From an uncultured Thermodesulfobacterium sp. (GTDB taxonomy: Bacteria > Desulfobacterota > Thermodesulfobacteria > Thermodesulfobacteriales > Thermodesulfobacteriaceae): 64,000 bases of DNA. Location of the stretch: assembly GCA_938091335.1 (NCBI GenBank), contig CALLJG010000005.1, positions 62,001 to 126,000 on the forward strand. The letters are read 5' to 3'. The position numbers were made by a program, and so were the translations under genes. The notes beneath the pieces were generated by a model. It saw only the letters and a program-made list of their open reading frames with translations, did not search any database and was not told the DNA's origin. The stretch's first letter is position 1, and each line of letters begins with the position of its first letter. Shown here piece by piece: positions 17,359-26,075 of the stretch.

Positions 17359-17946
17359 TCAACTTGGAAAAAGTATTTCTTCTAAAAGCTCTGAAAATAA
17401 GTGTAAAAATAAAAGATGTCCTTCTTGAATTCTTGGAGTCTCTTTGGTGGGGACCAAAATTAAATAATCACAATAATCTTTCATTAAACCCCCGTTACCT
17501 CCACTTAAACCTACAGTATATAATCCCCTTTCTCTTGCCACCTTAAGAGCATTAATTACATTAGAAGATTTTCCACTTGTACTTATTCCTAAAGCTATAT
17601 CTCCTTTTTTACATAAAGCAATAATTTGTTTTGAAAATATTTGAGAAAAATCATAATCATTTCCAATAGCAGTTATAATGGAAGTATCTGTTGTTAAAGC
17701 TATAGCTGGTAAAGGTATTCTTTCTTTTTTAAACCGGTTTACTAATTCGGCTGCTAAATGTTGAGCATCTGCTGCACTTCCTCCATTTCCAAAAATCAAA
17801 ATCTTTCCTCCTTTACTCAAAACTCTTTTAGCTAAAAATATTACCTCCAAAATTTTATCTATCTCTAACTCAATAAATTTTTCTTGAACTTTTCTTGAAA
17901 TTTCCGAAATTTCTAAAATTTTCTTTTTTAATTCATTTTTTTTCAT
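17359..17946 (-). CDS. gmhA: Sedoheptulose-7-phosphate isomerase (phosphoheptose isomerase)
   Basis: 195 residues, standard GmhA length. A single SIS domain carries FGNGGSAADAQHLAAELVNRF, GISTSGKSSNV and the C-terminal active-site segment TPRIQEGHLLFLH. It makes D-glycero-D-manno-heptose 7-phosphate, the first step to the ADP-heptose of the lipopolysaccharide inner core. With waaA elsewhere in the window it supports a heptose/Kdo outer-membrane core. Its start overlaps the upstream ElyC-like gene by four bases (ATGA). Confidence 0.95.
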   Translation of the reverse strand: MKKNELKKKILEISEISRKVQEKFIELEIDKILEVIFLAKRVLSKGGKILIFGNGGSAADAQHLAAELVNRFKKERIPLPAIALTTDTSIITAIGNDYDFSQIFSKQIIALCKKGDIALGISTSGKSSNVINALKVARERGLYTVGLSGGNGGLMKDYCDYLILVPTKETPRIQEGHLLFLHLFSELLEEILFPS

Positions 17947-18746
17947 TTTATAAACCCTTTTACAAAATATTTTATTTTATAAAAACTTAATGCTAAATAT
18001 TCATGAACAGCTCTGTTAGTAAATCCTAAATATAACTCGTTAGGGAAAAATTCCCAGAAACTAAAAGTGGGTTTACAAAGTTCAGAAAGGTAATTAGTAG
18101 GATAAGGAATAGGAATTAGATTTTCTTTTTTAAAAAGATACATTGCTCTTGGAAGATGATATGCTGAAGTTAAAAGCAAAAAAGGAATACTTGAATTTTT
18201 CTCCTTTTGAAGGAAGTATTCCTTTAAGATTTTTGCTGTGGTTAAGGTATCAAGAGGGGCATCAATTGCTTTTACTTGAAAATTAAAATTTTCTGCCAAT
18301 ATTTTAACATAAGTAGCTCCTTTACCTTCTTTATCTTCATAAGATCCACCAACAAATATGATTTCTTTATCAGGATATTCCTTTTTAAATTTTAAAGCTT
18401 TTAATACCCTTACCAAAGTTTCTCTACTAAATCTTTCTTCCAAATCAAGATGAGGATTTCCATAAATTCTTCCTGTAAGTACTACCACCATTTTGAGGTC
18501 CTTTATTCTTTCTTTAGGAGGAGCTAAATAATTTTTTTCAAGTTGTTTAAGAAGGATATAAGGTAAAAAGGGAGTGGAAGAAACATAATAGAGAAAAATT
18601 GCCAAAAAAAGCAAAAGTCGTCTTCTTCCTTTTCTTTTTTCTAAGATTACATAAATAGATACAAGCAAAAGAAATATAAAAATTAAAGTTGAAGGATAAA
18701 ATAGAAAAAGGAAAAATTTTTTAAGAGAGAAAGTTAATTTAGACAT
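17943..18746 (-). CDS. ElyC/SanA/YdcF family membrane protein (DUF218)
   Basis: 267 residues. Two N-terminal membrane helices (about 8-32 and 42-62) are followed by a DUF218 domain with VVVLTGRIYG, EIIFVGGSYED, APLDTLTTAKIL and LLTSAYHLPRAMYLF. ElyC is linked to envelope integrity and peptidoglycan/lipid-carrier metabolism in E. coli; the biochemical activity is not firmly known. Its position upstream of gmhA with a four-base overlap supports an envelope role. The family is sure, the exact function is not. Confidence 0.85.
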   Translation of the reverse strand: MSKLTFSLKKFFLFLFYPSTLIFIFLLLVSIYVILEKRKGRRRLLLFLAIFLYYVSSTPFLPYILLKQLEKNYLAPPKERIKDLKMVVVLTGRIYGNPHLDLEERFSRETLVRVLKALKFKKEYPDKEIIFVGGSYEDKEGKGATYVKILAENFNFQVKAIDAPLDTLTTAKILKEYFLQKEKNSSIPFLLLTSAYHLPRAMYLFKKENLIPIPYPTNYLSELCKPTFSFWEFFPNELYLGFTNRAVHEYLALSFYKIKYFVKGFIK

Positions 18747-18755
18747 ATAAAATAA

Positions 18756-18833
18756 TGGCGGGGCTGACGGGACTTGAACCCGCGGCCTCCTGCGTGACAG
18801 GCAGGCGCTCTAACCGTGCTGAGCTACAGCCCC
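18756..18833 (-). tRNA. tRNA-Asp (GTC)
   Basis: A complete cloverleaf can be read on the minus strand: 7-bp acceptor GGGGCTG/CAGCCCC, D arm GCTC/GAGC, anticodon stem CCTGC/GCAGG with loop CTGTCAC (anticodon GTC), and T arm with TTCAAGT. The 3' CCA is encoded, unlike in the other two tRNAs of this window. It lies 47 bases downstream of tRNA-Val and is probably cotranscribed with it. Confidence 0.97.
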
Positions 18834-18880
18834 GTTATGCCTAAATAAAAAAATATAATCAAATTTTAAAAATTTTCAAA

Positions 18881-18952
18881 TGGGCGGAAGAGGATTTGAA
18901 CCTCTGACCCCCGGCTTGTAAGGCCGATGCTCTCCCCCTGAGCTATCCGCCC
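18881..18952 (-). tRNA. tRNA-Val (TAC)
   Basis: Complete cloverleaf on the minus strand: acceptor GGGCGGA/TCCGCCC, D arm GCTC/GAGC, anticodon stem TCGGC/GCCGG with loop CTTACAA (anticodon TAC), T arm AGAGG/CCTCT with loop TTCAAAT. No CCA is encoded, so the product depends on the CCA-adding enzyme. Confidence 0.97.
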
Positions 18953-18964
18953 ATTTTTGTGTTT

Positions 18965-18992
18965 AAATTAACCTATTTTTTTCTTTTGTCAA
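18965..18992 (-). promoter_or_regulatory. Probable promoter of the tRNA-Val/tRNA-Asp unit
   Basis: Minus strand: TTGACA (18987-18992), 16-base spacer, TAATTT (18965-18970). The expected transcript start falls about six bases before the tRNA-Val 5' end. Confidence 0.55.
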
Positions 18993-18993
18993 G

Positions 18994-19455
18994 TTAAATA
19001 AAATCAGGATATAAGGTCCAAGAAATAATCCATTCTCCTTTTTCTCCCCTTTCTAAAGCCACTACTCCTGCTTGCCTAAATTTAATAATAGGTTTTTCAT
19101 AATCACCAATGACTAGTAAAGAGCATAACCTTTGAAGATGAGGTAAGTGCCCAACTAACATTATAGAATCTTTTATATTAAATAATTGATTAGCCCATAT
19201 CTCTGGTGAATCAAGGGGGTTTAATCCTTCAGCTTCTATAACCCCTTCTTTTGGACTTAAATAACTACCTAAAATTTCAGCTGTTTCTTTAGCCCTAAGT
19301 TTGCCTGAATGTAAAATCTGGGTTACCTCTATATTCAAATTTTTCAAAACTTTAGCTACTTTTTCTACTTCCTTTTTACCAATCTCAGAAAGAGATTTTT
19401 GGGGATCTTCTGTTTCTGGTTTAGGAATACCATGTTGCACTAAATAAAGCTTCAT
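18994..19455 (-). CDS. sixA: SixA-like phosphohistidine phosphatase (histidine phosphatase superfamily)
   Basis: 153 residues from the ATG at 19455, chosen because AGGAGGT lies seven bases upstream; an in-frame GTG at 19464 overlaps that site. The order of motifs is SixA-like: LYLVQHGIPKPE at the N-terminus, SLSEIGKKEV, LHSGKLRAKETAEIL, and the second catalytic histidine in MLVGHLPHLQRL. The classic RHG is QHG here, with Gln7 in place of Arg. The family removes phosphate from phosphohistidine, for example on phosphorelay or PTS proteins. The substrate is unknown here. It is divergent from the M48 gene. Confidence 0.82.
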   Translation of the reverse strand: MKLYLVQHGIPKPETEDPQKSLSEIGKKEVEKVAKVLKNLNIEVTQILHSGKLRAKETAEILGSYLSPKEGVIEAEGLNPLDSPEIWANQLFNIKDSIMLVGHLPHLQRLCSLLVIGDYEKPIIKFRQAGVVALERGEKGEWIISWTLYPDFI

Positions 19456-19480
19456 GTCTTTCACCTCCTTTTTTTAAAAC

Positions 19481-19508
19481 TTGCTTTTCTCTAATCATTT
19501 TTTATAAT
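19481..19508 (+). promoter_or_regulatory. Probable promoter of the M48 peptidase gene
   Basis: TTGCTT (19481-19486), 16-base spacer, a perfect TATAAT (19503-19508). The expected start is about 7 bases before the ATG at 19522, leaving no room for a Shine-Dalgarno. Confidence 0.6.
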
Positions 19509-19521
19509 TATAAAATCATTT

Positions 19522-20781
19522 ATGAAAAAATTTAAAGTTATTTTTTTAATTATATTAATTTTTATTACTTCTTGTATTTTTTCAGGTTCTAATAGCAAAA
19601 CTTTTTCTCTTATTTCTGAAGAAAAAGAAATAGAGCTTGGAAAACTTTATACTCCCTCTTCAATTAACGAATTTGAAGGTCTTTATCCTGAAAAGGAAGT
19701 ACAAGACTATATAAACGAAATTGGTTTTAAGATTGCTAAGGTTGCCTATAGAAACCTTCCTTATAAATTTTATTTAGTAAATTCAGGAATTGTGAATGCT
19801 TTTGCCCTTCCAGGTGGTCCTGTAATTATTACAAGAGGACTTTTTTTAAAACTTAATAATGAAAGCCAACTTGCAGGAGTTCTTGCACATGAATTGGGTC
19901 ATATAAATGCAAGACATCATGTAAAATTTTTAGAAAAACAATTAGCTTTAAATCTTCTTTTACAAATTGGAAGCCTTCTCCTTCCTCAAGATTTAAAAGG
20001 AGAAATTTTATTTCGTTTAGGACAAATTTCAGCATCCCTTTTAACTCTAAAATTTAGCAGAGATCAAGAAAGAGAAGCCGATAAATACGGTTTTTTATAT
20101 GCTTTCAAGGCTAATTATTCTCCTGAAGGAATGATAGAAGTTTTTGAGACTTTTAAAAGGCTAGAGAAAAAAAATCCTCCTGAGTGGCTTTCAACTCATC
20201 CTTTGCCAGAATCAAGAATAAAAGAAACTAAAAATTATATAAATACCTTTAAACCAAGTGGTGCCCTTATTAAGGATACACAAAGATTTCATTTAATAAA
20301 AAATTTATTACTCCAAACTGAAAAATCTTATGAATATATGGAAAAAGGTAAAAAGGCTTATAAAGAAAAAATTTTTGATTCTGCTAAGCAACAATTTAAG
20401 GAAGCTATTAATTTATATCCAAAAAATACAGTAGCTTTGGTATATCTTTCAAATATCTTTCTTAAAGAAAATAATCTTTATGATGCTAAATATTATATAG
20501 ATTTAGCTATTAAATATGATTCTGAATTTTTTACAGCTAATCTTCTTGCTGGAATTATCTATTTTGAATTAAAAGATTATGATAAAGCTTTAAAATTCTT
20601 TGAAAAGGGAAAAACATTAATTCCTTTTGACGGAATTTCTTTTTACTATACAGGAAGAGTATATGAAGAGAAAAAAGATCTCACATTAGCCCTTCAAAAT
20701 TATGAAAAAGCTCTTGATATTGGGCCAAAAAAAGCACAATGGTATCAAGACTGTTATAAAAGATATCTTTCTTTAAAATAA
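19522..20781 (+). CDS. Periplasmic M48 metallopeptidase with C-terminal TPRs (BepA-like lipoprotein)
   Basis: 419 residues. A lipoprotein signal (FITSC, lipid-modified Cys18) leads into an M48 domain with the zinc motif HELGH (His123, Glu124, His127) and the third ligand region QEREADKYG. From about residue 265 come three to four tetratricopeptide repeats (KKAYKEKIFDSAKQQFKEAI and similar). This is the architecture of BepA/YfgC, which degrades or rescues stalled outer-membrane proteins. No Shine-Dalgarno precedes the ATG, and the promoter sits so close that the message may be leaderless. It is followed 16 bases later by the TSUP permease gene. Confidence 0.9.
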   Translation: MKKFKVIFLIILIFITSCIFSGSNSKTFSLISEEKEIELGKLYTPSSINEFEGLYPEKEVQDYINEIGFKIAKVAYRNLPYKFYLVNSGIVNAFALPGGPVIITRGLFLKLNNESQLAGVLAHELGHINARHHVKFLEKQLALNLLLQIGSLLLPQDLKGEILFRLGQISASLLTLKFSRDQEREADKYGFLYAFKANYSPEGMIEVFETFKRLEKKNPPEWLSTHPLPESRIKETKNYINTFKPSGALIKDTQRFHLIKNLLLQTEKSYEYMEKGKKAYKEKIFDSAKQQFKEAINLYPKNTVALVYLSNIFLKENNLYDAKYYIDLAIKYDSEFFTANLLAGIIYFELKDYDKALKFFEKGKTLIPFDGISFYYTGRVYEEKKDLTLALQNYEKALDIGPKKAQWYQDCYKRYLSLK

Positions 20782-20797
20782 CAACCTGGAGGATATC

Positions 20798-21670
20798 ATG
20801 AATTTACCCTATTCTATTTTTTTCCCTATTTCTGGAGTTAAAACCTCGGTTTTTGTTCCTCCTTTAATTTCTTTTTTTATTTCTTTTTTATGTGCTTCTG
20901 GAGGAATAAGCGGCGCTTTTTTGCTCCTCCCTTTTCAAGTAAGTATTTTAGGCTATACCTCTCCTTCTGTAAGTGCTACCAATCATCTTTATAATATTTT
21001 TGCCATTCCATTTGGAGTAGCTAGATATTGGAAGGAAAAAAGATTTTTTTACCCACTCACCTTAATAATTATAATAGGAACTTTCCCAGGTATCTTTTTA
21101 GGTTATTTTTTAAGAATAAGTTTTTTTGAAGAAGTTAAAAAATTTAAATTGTTAGTTGGGTTGGTACTTTTTATAATTGCTATTAGGCTCATTTATGATT
21201 TCTTTGCTGTAAAGAGGGAAATCAAGTTTTCTTCAAATCCTCCTCAGATAATAACCTTTAATTGGAAAACATTAGAATTTATTTATTCAGAACAGAATTT
21301 TAAAGTAAATTCCCTTATTATTTCTTCTCTTGCCTTTTTAATTGGAATTATTGGGGGAATCTACGGAATCGGTGGAGGAGCCTTAATGGCTCCTATTCTA
21401 CTTGCTTTTTATAGGTTACCAGCTTATGTATTTGCAGGTGCTACTTTAGCTGGAACTTGTGTTACTTCCATAATGGGAGTAATAGTTTTCACTTTAGGAG
21501 GAAATCAACCAGATTGGTTATTGGGATTTCTTTTCGGTATAGGAGGGGCAGCTGGTTTATGGTTTGGGGCACGAATTCAAAAATATTTGCCTCAAAAATA
21601 TATCAGAATAATTATTACTGCCACTGTATTTTTTATAAGTTATAAATATATAATCTCTTTTTTTAAATAG
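20798..21670 (+). CDS. TSUP (TauE/SafE) family permease
   Basis: 290 residues with seven to eight hydrophobic segments. Two related halves each carry the family-type glycine-rich helix: CASGGISGAFLLLPFQV near the start and IGIIGGIYGIGGGALMAP in the middle, the second being the better conserved. The family exports or imports small sulfur or organic anions such as sulfite, sulfoacetate or taurine-derived sulfite. A sulfur-compound role would fit a sulfur-metabolising anaerobe but is only inferred. The Shine-Dalgarno GGAGG is seven bases before the ATG. Its last eight bases overlap the convergent ahbAB gene. Confidence 0.83.
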   Translation: MNLPYSIFFPISGVKTSVFVPPLISFFISFLCASGGISGAFLLLPFQVSILGYTSPSVSATNHLYNIFAIPFGVARYWKEKRFFYPLTLIIIIGTFPGIFLGYFLRISFFEEVKKFKLLVGLVLFIIAIRLIYDFFAVKREIKFSSNPPQIITFNWKTLEFIYSEQNFKVNSLIISSLAFLIGIIGGIYGIGGGALMAPILLAFYRLPAYVFAGATLAGTCVTSIMGVIVFTLGGNQPDWLLGFLFGIGGAAGLWFGARIQKYLPQKYIRIIITATVFFISYKYIISFFK

Positions 21671-22652
21671 AAAAATTTTCTGCATCATAGAATAATTTAA
21701 GCCTAATCTTTTTAAATTCTTTTAAAGTCTCCAATAAAAGAAACTTTTTAATACTCAATTCTTTAGCAAGAAAATATATTTTTTCTTTTTCTTGGTTCTT
21801 TTTAAAATGGCACATAGTATAAAAGTTATATTTCCAATGGGGATAGCTTTTTCTTTCATAACAATGAGTAATAAAGAGGTATTTAGGAAGTTTTTTTATA
21901 AATAGTTCTTTTTTTTCTTTCTCTATTAACCAAACCACCATCACATTTGTCTTAAAACCCATTTTATCATGCTTCAAAAGTGCCCCAAATCTTCTTATAC
22001 CTCCTTTTCTTTTCATTTCTTCTATCCAAGAAAAAAGCTCTCTTTGTTCAATACCAAGTGATTTTGCTATTTCTTGAAATGGCTCTTCTATTAAAGGTAT
22101 AGGTTCTTGAAGTTTTTTTACTAACATTTTATCCCATTCTGTAAAATTATAAGTAATTTTTATATTTTCTTCTTTCTCAAAATCTGTAAGATCTTCTTCC
22201 AATACTGTAGAAGTTTTAAAAACCTTTAAAGCTGGTAAATATAGATATTTTTCTATTTCACAAAGAGAGGCTATTTTTTTTACCTCTTCTAATAATTCTT
22301 TTTCAGGAGGAGAAACCAAAATGAACCATAAATTATACTTATGATTTCTTAAGTAATTATGAGTTACTCCTGGATGCTTATTAATTATAGAAGCTACTTT
22401 TTCAATTCTTTTTGGAGAAACTTGGAAGGCAAAAAGAGCAGACTTATGTCCAAAAAACCAAGGATTAAAAATAGCTGAAATTTGTCTTATCATTTTATTT
22501 TTTTGAAAATTCTTTAAAATTTCAATTACTTTGTTTTCTTTAATATTTAATTTTTGAGCTATTTTTAAAAAAGGTCTCTCTTCTAAAGGAAACTCTTTCT
22601 GAACTATTTTAAGAAGCTCTTTTTTTATGGACTCAGGAAGATTAACTTCCAT
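21663..22652 (-). CDS. ahbAB: Siroheme decarboxylase, fused AhbA-AhbB
   Basis: 329 residues made of two Lrp/AsnC-like halves. The first (about 1-165) has a winged-helix start and the signature GVTHNYLRNHKYNLWF; the second (about 170-329) has EIAKSLGIEQRELFSWIEEM and ITHCYERKSYPHWKYN. These are the substrate-site strands of AhbA/AhbB (NirD/L/G/H) and bear the catalytic histidines and arginines. The enzyme decarboxylates siroheme to didecarboxysiroheme in the alternative heme pathway used by sulfate reducers and archaea. AhbA and AhbB are usually separate; here they form one chain, like NirDL of denitrifiers. It overlaps rpoD by 11 bases. It presumably feeds the heme demand of the many cytochromes here. 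Confidence 0.87.
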   Translation of the reverse strand: MEVNLPESIKKELLKIVQKEFPLEERPFLKIAQKLNIKENKVIEILKNFQKNKMIRQISAIFNPWFFGHKSALFAFQVSPKRIEKVASIINKHPGVTHNYLRNHKYNLWFILVSPPEKELLEEVKKIASLCEIEKYLYLPALKVFKTSTVLEEDLTDFEKEENIKITYNFTEWDKMLVKKLQEPIPLIEEPFQEIAKSLGIEQRELFSWIEEMKRKGGIRRFGALLKHDKMGFKTNVMVVWLIEKEKKELFIKKLPKYLFITHCYERKSYPHWKYNFYTMCHFKKNQEKEKIYFLAKELSIKKFLLLETLKEFKKIRLKLFYDAENFSI

Positions 22653-24180
22653 AAATTAAAAAGTTTTTCAATAATTTAATTCTATTAGGGTGTTTGAGTT
22701 TTCTTAAAGCTATATTTTCAATTTGCCTAATTCTTTCTTTTGTAACTCCAAATTTATTTCCTACTTCCTCAAGTGTACAAGCTTCTCTTTCTCCTATTCC
22801 AAATCTCAATCTTATTATTTTTTCTTCTCTTGGAGAAAGAGTTTTTAAAAGCTCTCTTACCTTTTCAGAAAGAGCCATATTAAAAGTTGCTTCATCTGGT
22901 CTTATTGCATTTTGATCTTCAATAAAATCTCTAAGTGTGATGTCCTCGTTTTCACCTATTGTAGTCTCAAGCGAAACAGGTTGTTTCATTACTTTAAAGA
23001 TATAATTGAGCTTTTCAATTGGTAATCCTGTTTCTTTGGACAATTCATCAAGATTGGGATCCCTTCCATATTCTTGATAAAATTTAGTAGAAATAATTTT
23101 ACTTATCTTATATATGGTCTCAATGATATGAACAGGAACCCTTATAGTCCTTGTATTCTCAGCTAAATATCTAGTAATACTCTGCCTTATCCACCAAGTA
23201 GCATATGTACTAAATTTAAATCCCTTTCTATAATCAAATTTTTCTACAGCTTTAAGCAATCCAATATTACCTTCTTGAATAAGATCACTTAAGAACATAC
23301 CTTTAGGAGAATATTTTCTTGCAAGTGATATAATTAATCTCAAATTAGCATTCACCAATTCTTCTTTATTTTTTTTAATTTCATTAAAAGCTTTACAAAT
23401 TTTTTCACCACTTTGATAAATTTTTTCTAATGACTCTCCAAAATATTCATAAGTTTTATTTAAAAAATTATGATAACTTTCTAATTCTTTTTTAAATTTT
23501 TCTATATTAAACCTTTCTAATTTAAGCTTTTTAATATACCTTTCAACTTTATTTTTCTGTCCATTAAGGGAAAAGATTCTCTCTATATCTTCTCTTTTAA
23601 TTTTTCCTTCCTTTTGGAGATTCTCCTTAAATTTATAAACCTTTTTTAATTTCTCATAGGCTTCAAGAATTTCACAGGAAAGTTCATCTAATAATAATTT
23701 AGTAGGTCTTACTTCATAGATGAAATTTATAACCCTTTCTATTAATTTAGATTTGCTTTTTTTATTAAACTTTTCAACCAACTGATTTAAACTCTTTTCT
23801 AAATCTTTTAACCATTTTTGGGTTTTCACATTATCCTTTGAAAATTCATCATAGTCTCTAAATAAAACACCTAATTTATCTTTGTTACTTGATAGTAAGC
23901 GAAAAAATTTATCTACTTGGGGGTAATAATTTAAAGTTTCTCTGATAATTTCTTTTTCATTTCTTTCTATGCTTTTCCCTATTCTTATTTCATCTTCTCT
24001 AGATAAAAGCTTATGAGAAAAAACCTCTTTAAAATAAATCTTTATGGGATCCTCTGTTTTCCTTCTTTTAAAACTTTTTATTTCTTCCTCTTCTTCAAAC
24101 CACTCATCCTCTTCTTTAATAAAATCTTCAATATTTTCTTCCTCTAAAAAACAAAATCTTTTATTTTCATGGAGGTTCAT
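22642..24180 (-). CDS. rpoD: Primary sigma factor RpoD (sigma-70)
   Basis: 512 residues. Region 1.2 (DPIKIYFKEVFSHKLLSREDE) is followed by a long charged non-conserved insert, then region 2 (ANLRLIISLARKYSPKGMFL, YATWWIRQSITRYLAEN), region 3 and region 4.2 (FGVTKERIRQIENIALRKL). This is a group 1 housekeeping sigma factor. Its predicted -35/-10 contacts fit the TTGACA/TATAAT-type promoters seen in the window. It follows dnaG with a four-base overlap and is followed by ahbAB with an 11-base overlap. Confidence 0.97.
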   Translation of the reverse strand: MNLHENKRFCFLEEENIEDFIKEEDEWFEEEEEIKSFKRRKTEDPIKIYFKEVFSHKLLSREDEIRIGKSIERNEKEIIRETLNYYPQVDKFFRLLSSNKDKLGVLFRDYDEFSKDNVKTQKWLKDLEKSLNQLVEKFNKKSKSKLIERVINFIYEVRPTKLLLDELSCEILEAYEKLKKVYKFKENLQKEGKIKREDIERIFSLNGQKNKVERYIKKLKLERFNIEKFKKELESYHNFLNKTYEYFGESLEKIYQSGEKICKAFNEIKKNKEELVNANLRLIISLARKYSPKGMFLSDLIQEGNIGLLKAVEKFDYRKGFKFSTYATWWIRQSITRYLAENTRTIRVPVHIIETIYKISKIISTKFYQEYGRDPNLDELSKETGLPIEKLNYIFKVMKQPVSLETTIGENEDITLRDFIEDQNAIRPDEATFNMALSEKVRELLKTLSPREEKIIRLRFGIGEREACTLEEVGNKFGVTKERIRQIENIALRKLKHPNRIKLLKNFLIYGS

Positions 24181-25907
24181 AAGTCTACCTCTCTTAATAT
24201 TTTATTTTTTAAAACCCACAAATATTTTTCTATTTCTTCTTTAGACCCTTTCTTTTCAACTATTTTTAAGTTTTCTACCACTTTTCTTATTTCTTTTTTA
24301 GTAAGTTCTTTTTTAATATATTCTTTGATGTGAATTAACACTTCCTTTTTATTCTCAAAAGGTGGACTTAAAAGAAGATCACTTAAAATACTTTGAAATT
24401 CAGGATCAGGTAAATATTCTATTCTTTTATTCCCTCTTTTAAATTCTTCTATCAAATTTTTTAAAAACCTAGTATAAGGAGTAGAAGGTAAGGATTCAAT
24501 TAAATGAGTAACTCCAATAGATTCTAATTCATAAAAGTGTTCAGGATATTCAATCAAAAACTGCGCAATTATTTTTAACCCAGACTCAATTTCAGAAAAA
24601 GTCCCTTTTTCTTCTTTTATATCCCTTTTGGGAGATAAGGATCTAATAAAATATTTTAATACCTCTGTTTCCGGAATTCCTGAATAAAAACTAATCTCTC
24701 GAGCTATCTTATTTCTTAAAATGGGATCCTCTGCAGGTTTAAAAATTTCTATTATTTCTTGAAAAACTTTAGAGGGATTTAGAGAATACTCATTTTTATA
24801 ATATTCAAAAATAAAAGCTATACTATCTAAAGTTAGTTCTTTCATTTTTTCTTTTAAAGCCTCATTGTTTAAATCTTGTTTTCTTACCCAGGAATCAGGA
24901 TCTTCTTTCTCTTGAAGAAAAACACATTTAGGTAATATATTTTCTTTTAAAAATAGTGATATTGCTCTAAGAGTTGCTTTTTTTCCTGCTAAATCACTAT
25001 CATAAAAAATAATCCAATTTTCTGTAAATGTTTTTAATATTTTTACATGTTTCTCACTTAATGCCGTTCCACAAGTGGCAATAACATTTTTTATTCCTTT
25101 TTCCCATAAACTCAAAAAATCGAAATACCCTTCTACTAAAATCCCAAGATCTTCTTTTTTGATAAATTCTTTAGCTTGATAAATTCCATAAAAAGTTTCA
25201 CTTTTTTTATAAATTTTGGATTCCGGGGTATTTAAATATTTTGCTTCTTCATAATTTTCTAAAGCTCTGCCACCAAAACCTATACATTCCCCTCTAAGAT
25301 TAAAAATAGGAAAAACTATTCTGCCCTTAAAAAGATCTATATAAGAACCATCTGATGTTTTTTTAATTATCCCTAATTCCTCACCCATCATTAAATCCTG
25401 AGAAGAATTGCGAAGATAGCTAGCAAGGACTCTTCCATCATAAGGAGCAAATCCTAATAAAAATGTCTTAATAGTATCTTCACTTATACCTCTTTCTTTA
25501 AGATAATTTTTAGCCTTCAAAGAATCAGAGTGAAAATAAAGCTGGTGATGATAGAATTTAGCAATTTTATAATTTAATTCTACTAAACTTTTTTCTCTTT
25601 TCTTTTCAATAAAATATTTTTTATCTATAGAAATACCTACTTTTTCAGCAAGTTCTAAAAGGGCTTCTCTAAAAGATATATCTTTAATTTTCGTATAAAA
25701 GGTGACTACATCCCCTGCTATCCCACAACCAAAACATTTAAAAATTTGTTTTTCCGAACTTACTACAAATGAAGGAACCTTCTCAGAATGAAAAGGACAA
25801 AATCCTATATAATTCCTACCAACTTTTTTAAGTTTCACATAATTAGAAATTAATTCTACTATGTCATAATGATTTTTTACTTCCTCAAAAAGATCTTCTA
25901 TAGACAT
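24177..25907 (-). CDS. dnaG: DNA primase
   Basis: 576 residues. The N-terminal zinc-binding domain has CPFHSEKVPSFVVS and FKCFGCGIAGD; the catalytic core has the TOPRIM elements LVEGYFDFLSL and IIFYDSDLAGKKA; the C-terminal part interacts with the replicative helicase. It makes RNA primers at the replication fork. The gene lies in the conserved rpsU-dnaG-rpoD order, with mutS2 and a 168-base gap on its upstream side. Confidence 0.97.
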   Translation of the reverse strand: MSIEDLFEEVKNHYDIVELISNYVKLKKVGRNYIGFCPFHSEKVPSFVVSSEKQIFKCFGCGIAGDVVTFYTKIKDISFREALLELAEKVGISIDKKYFIEKKREKSLVELNYKIAKFYHHQLYFHSDSLKAKNYLKERGISEDTIKTFLLGFAPYDGRVLASYLRNSSQDLMMGEELGIIKKTSDGSYIDLFKGRIVFPIFNLRGECIGFGGRALENYEEAKYLNTPESKIYKKSETFYGIYQAKEFIKKEDLGILVEGYFDFLSLWEKGIKNVIATCGTALSEKHVKILKTFTENWIIFYDSDLAGKKATLRAISLFLKENILPKCVFLQEKEDPDSWVRKQDLNNEALKEKMKELTLDSIAFIFEYYKNEYSLNPSKVFQEIIEIFKPAEDPILRNKIAREISFYSGIPETEVLKYFIRSLSPKRDIKEEKGTFSEIESGLKIIAQFLIEYPEHFYELESIGVTHLIESLPSTPYTRFLKNLIEEFKRGNKRIEYLPDPEFQSILSDLLLSPPFENKKEVLIHIKEYIKKELTKKEIRKVVENLKIVEKKGSKEEIEKYLWVLKNKILREVDL

Positions 25908-26006
25908 ATTTTAAATTCAAATGTTTTTAAAAAAAATTTATCTTCAACTTAAGAATAACCAGAAATCTAATAGAATAGAAAGAAATATAAAGCTATACTC
26001 CATAGA

Positions 26007-26022
26007 TAATTCGCTCGAATTA
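26007..26022. repeat. Perfect 7-bp inverted repeat in the mutS2-dnaG gap
   Basis: TAATTCG, two bases, CGAATTA: a perfect 7-bp inverted repeat in the 168-base gap upstream of dnaG. The loop is too short for an RNA hairpin terminator and no U-tract follows, so a protein-binding site is more likely. I could not place a convincing promoter in the rest of the gap. Confidence 0.35.
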
Positions 26023-26075
26023 ATTATGATTTTATTTTTCATAACATATTTTTAAAAAAGTTCAAGGGTTTATTT

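Noticed and set aside
18756-18952. Genomic island at the tRNA pair
   Set aside because: No integrase, no repeated tRNA end and ordinary chromosomal genes on both sides; xerC is far away and has housekeeping features.
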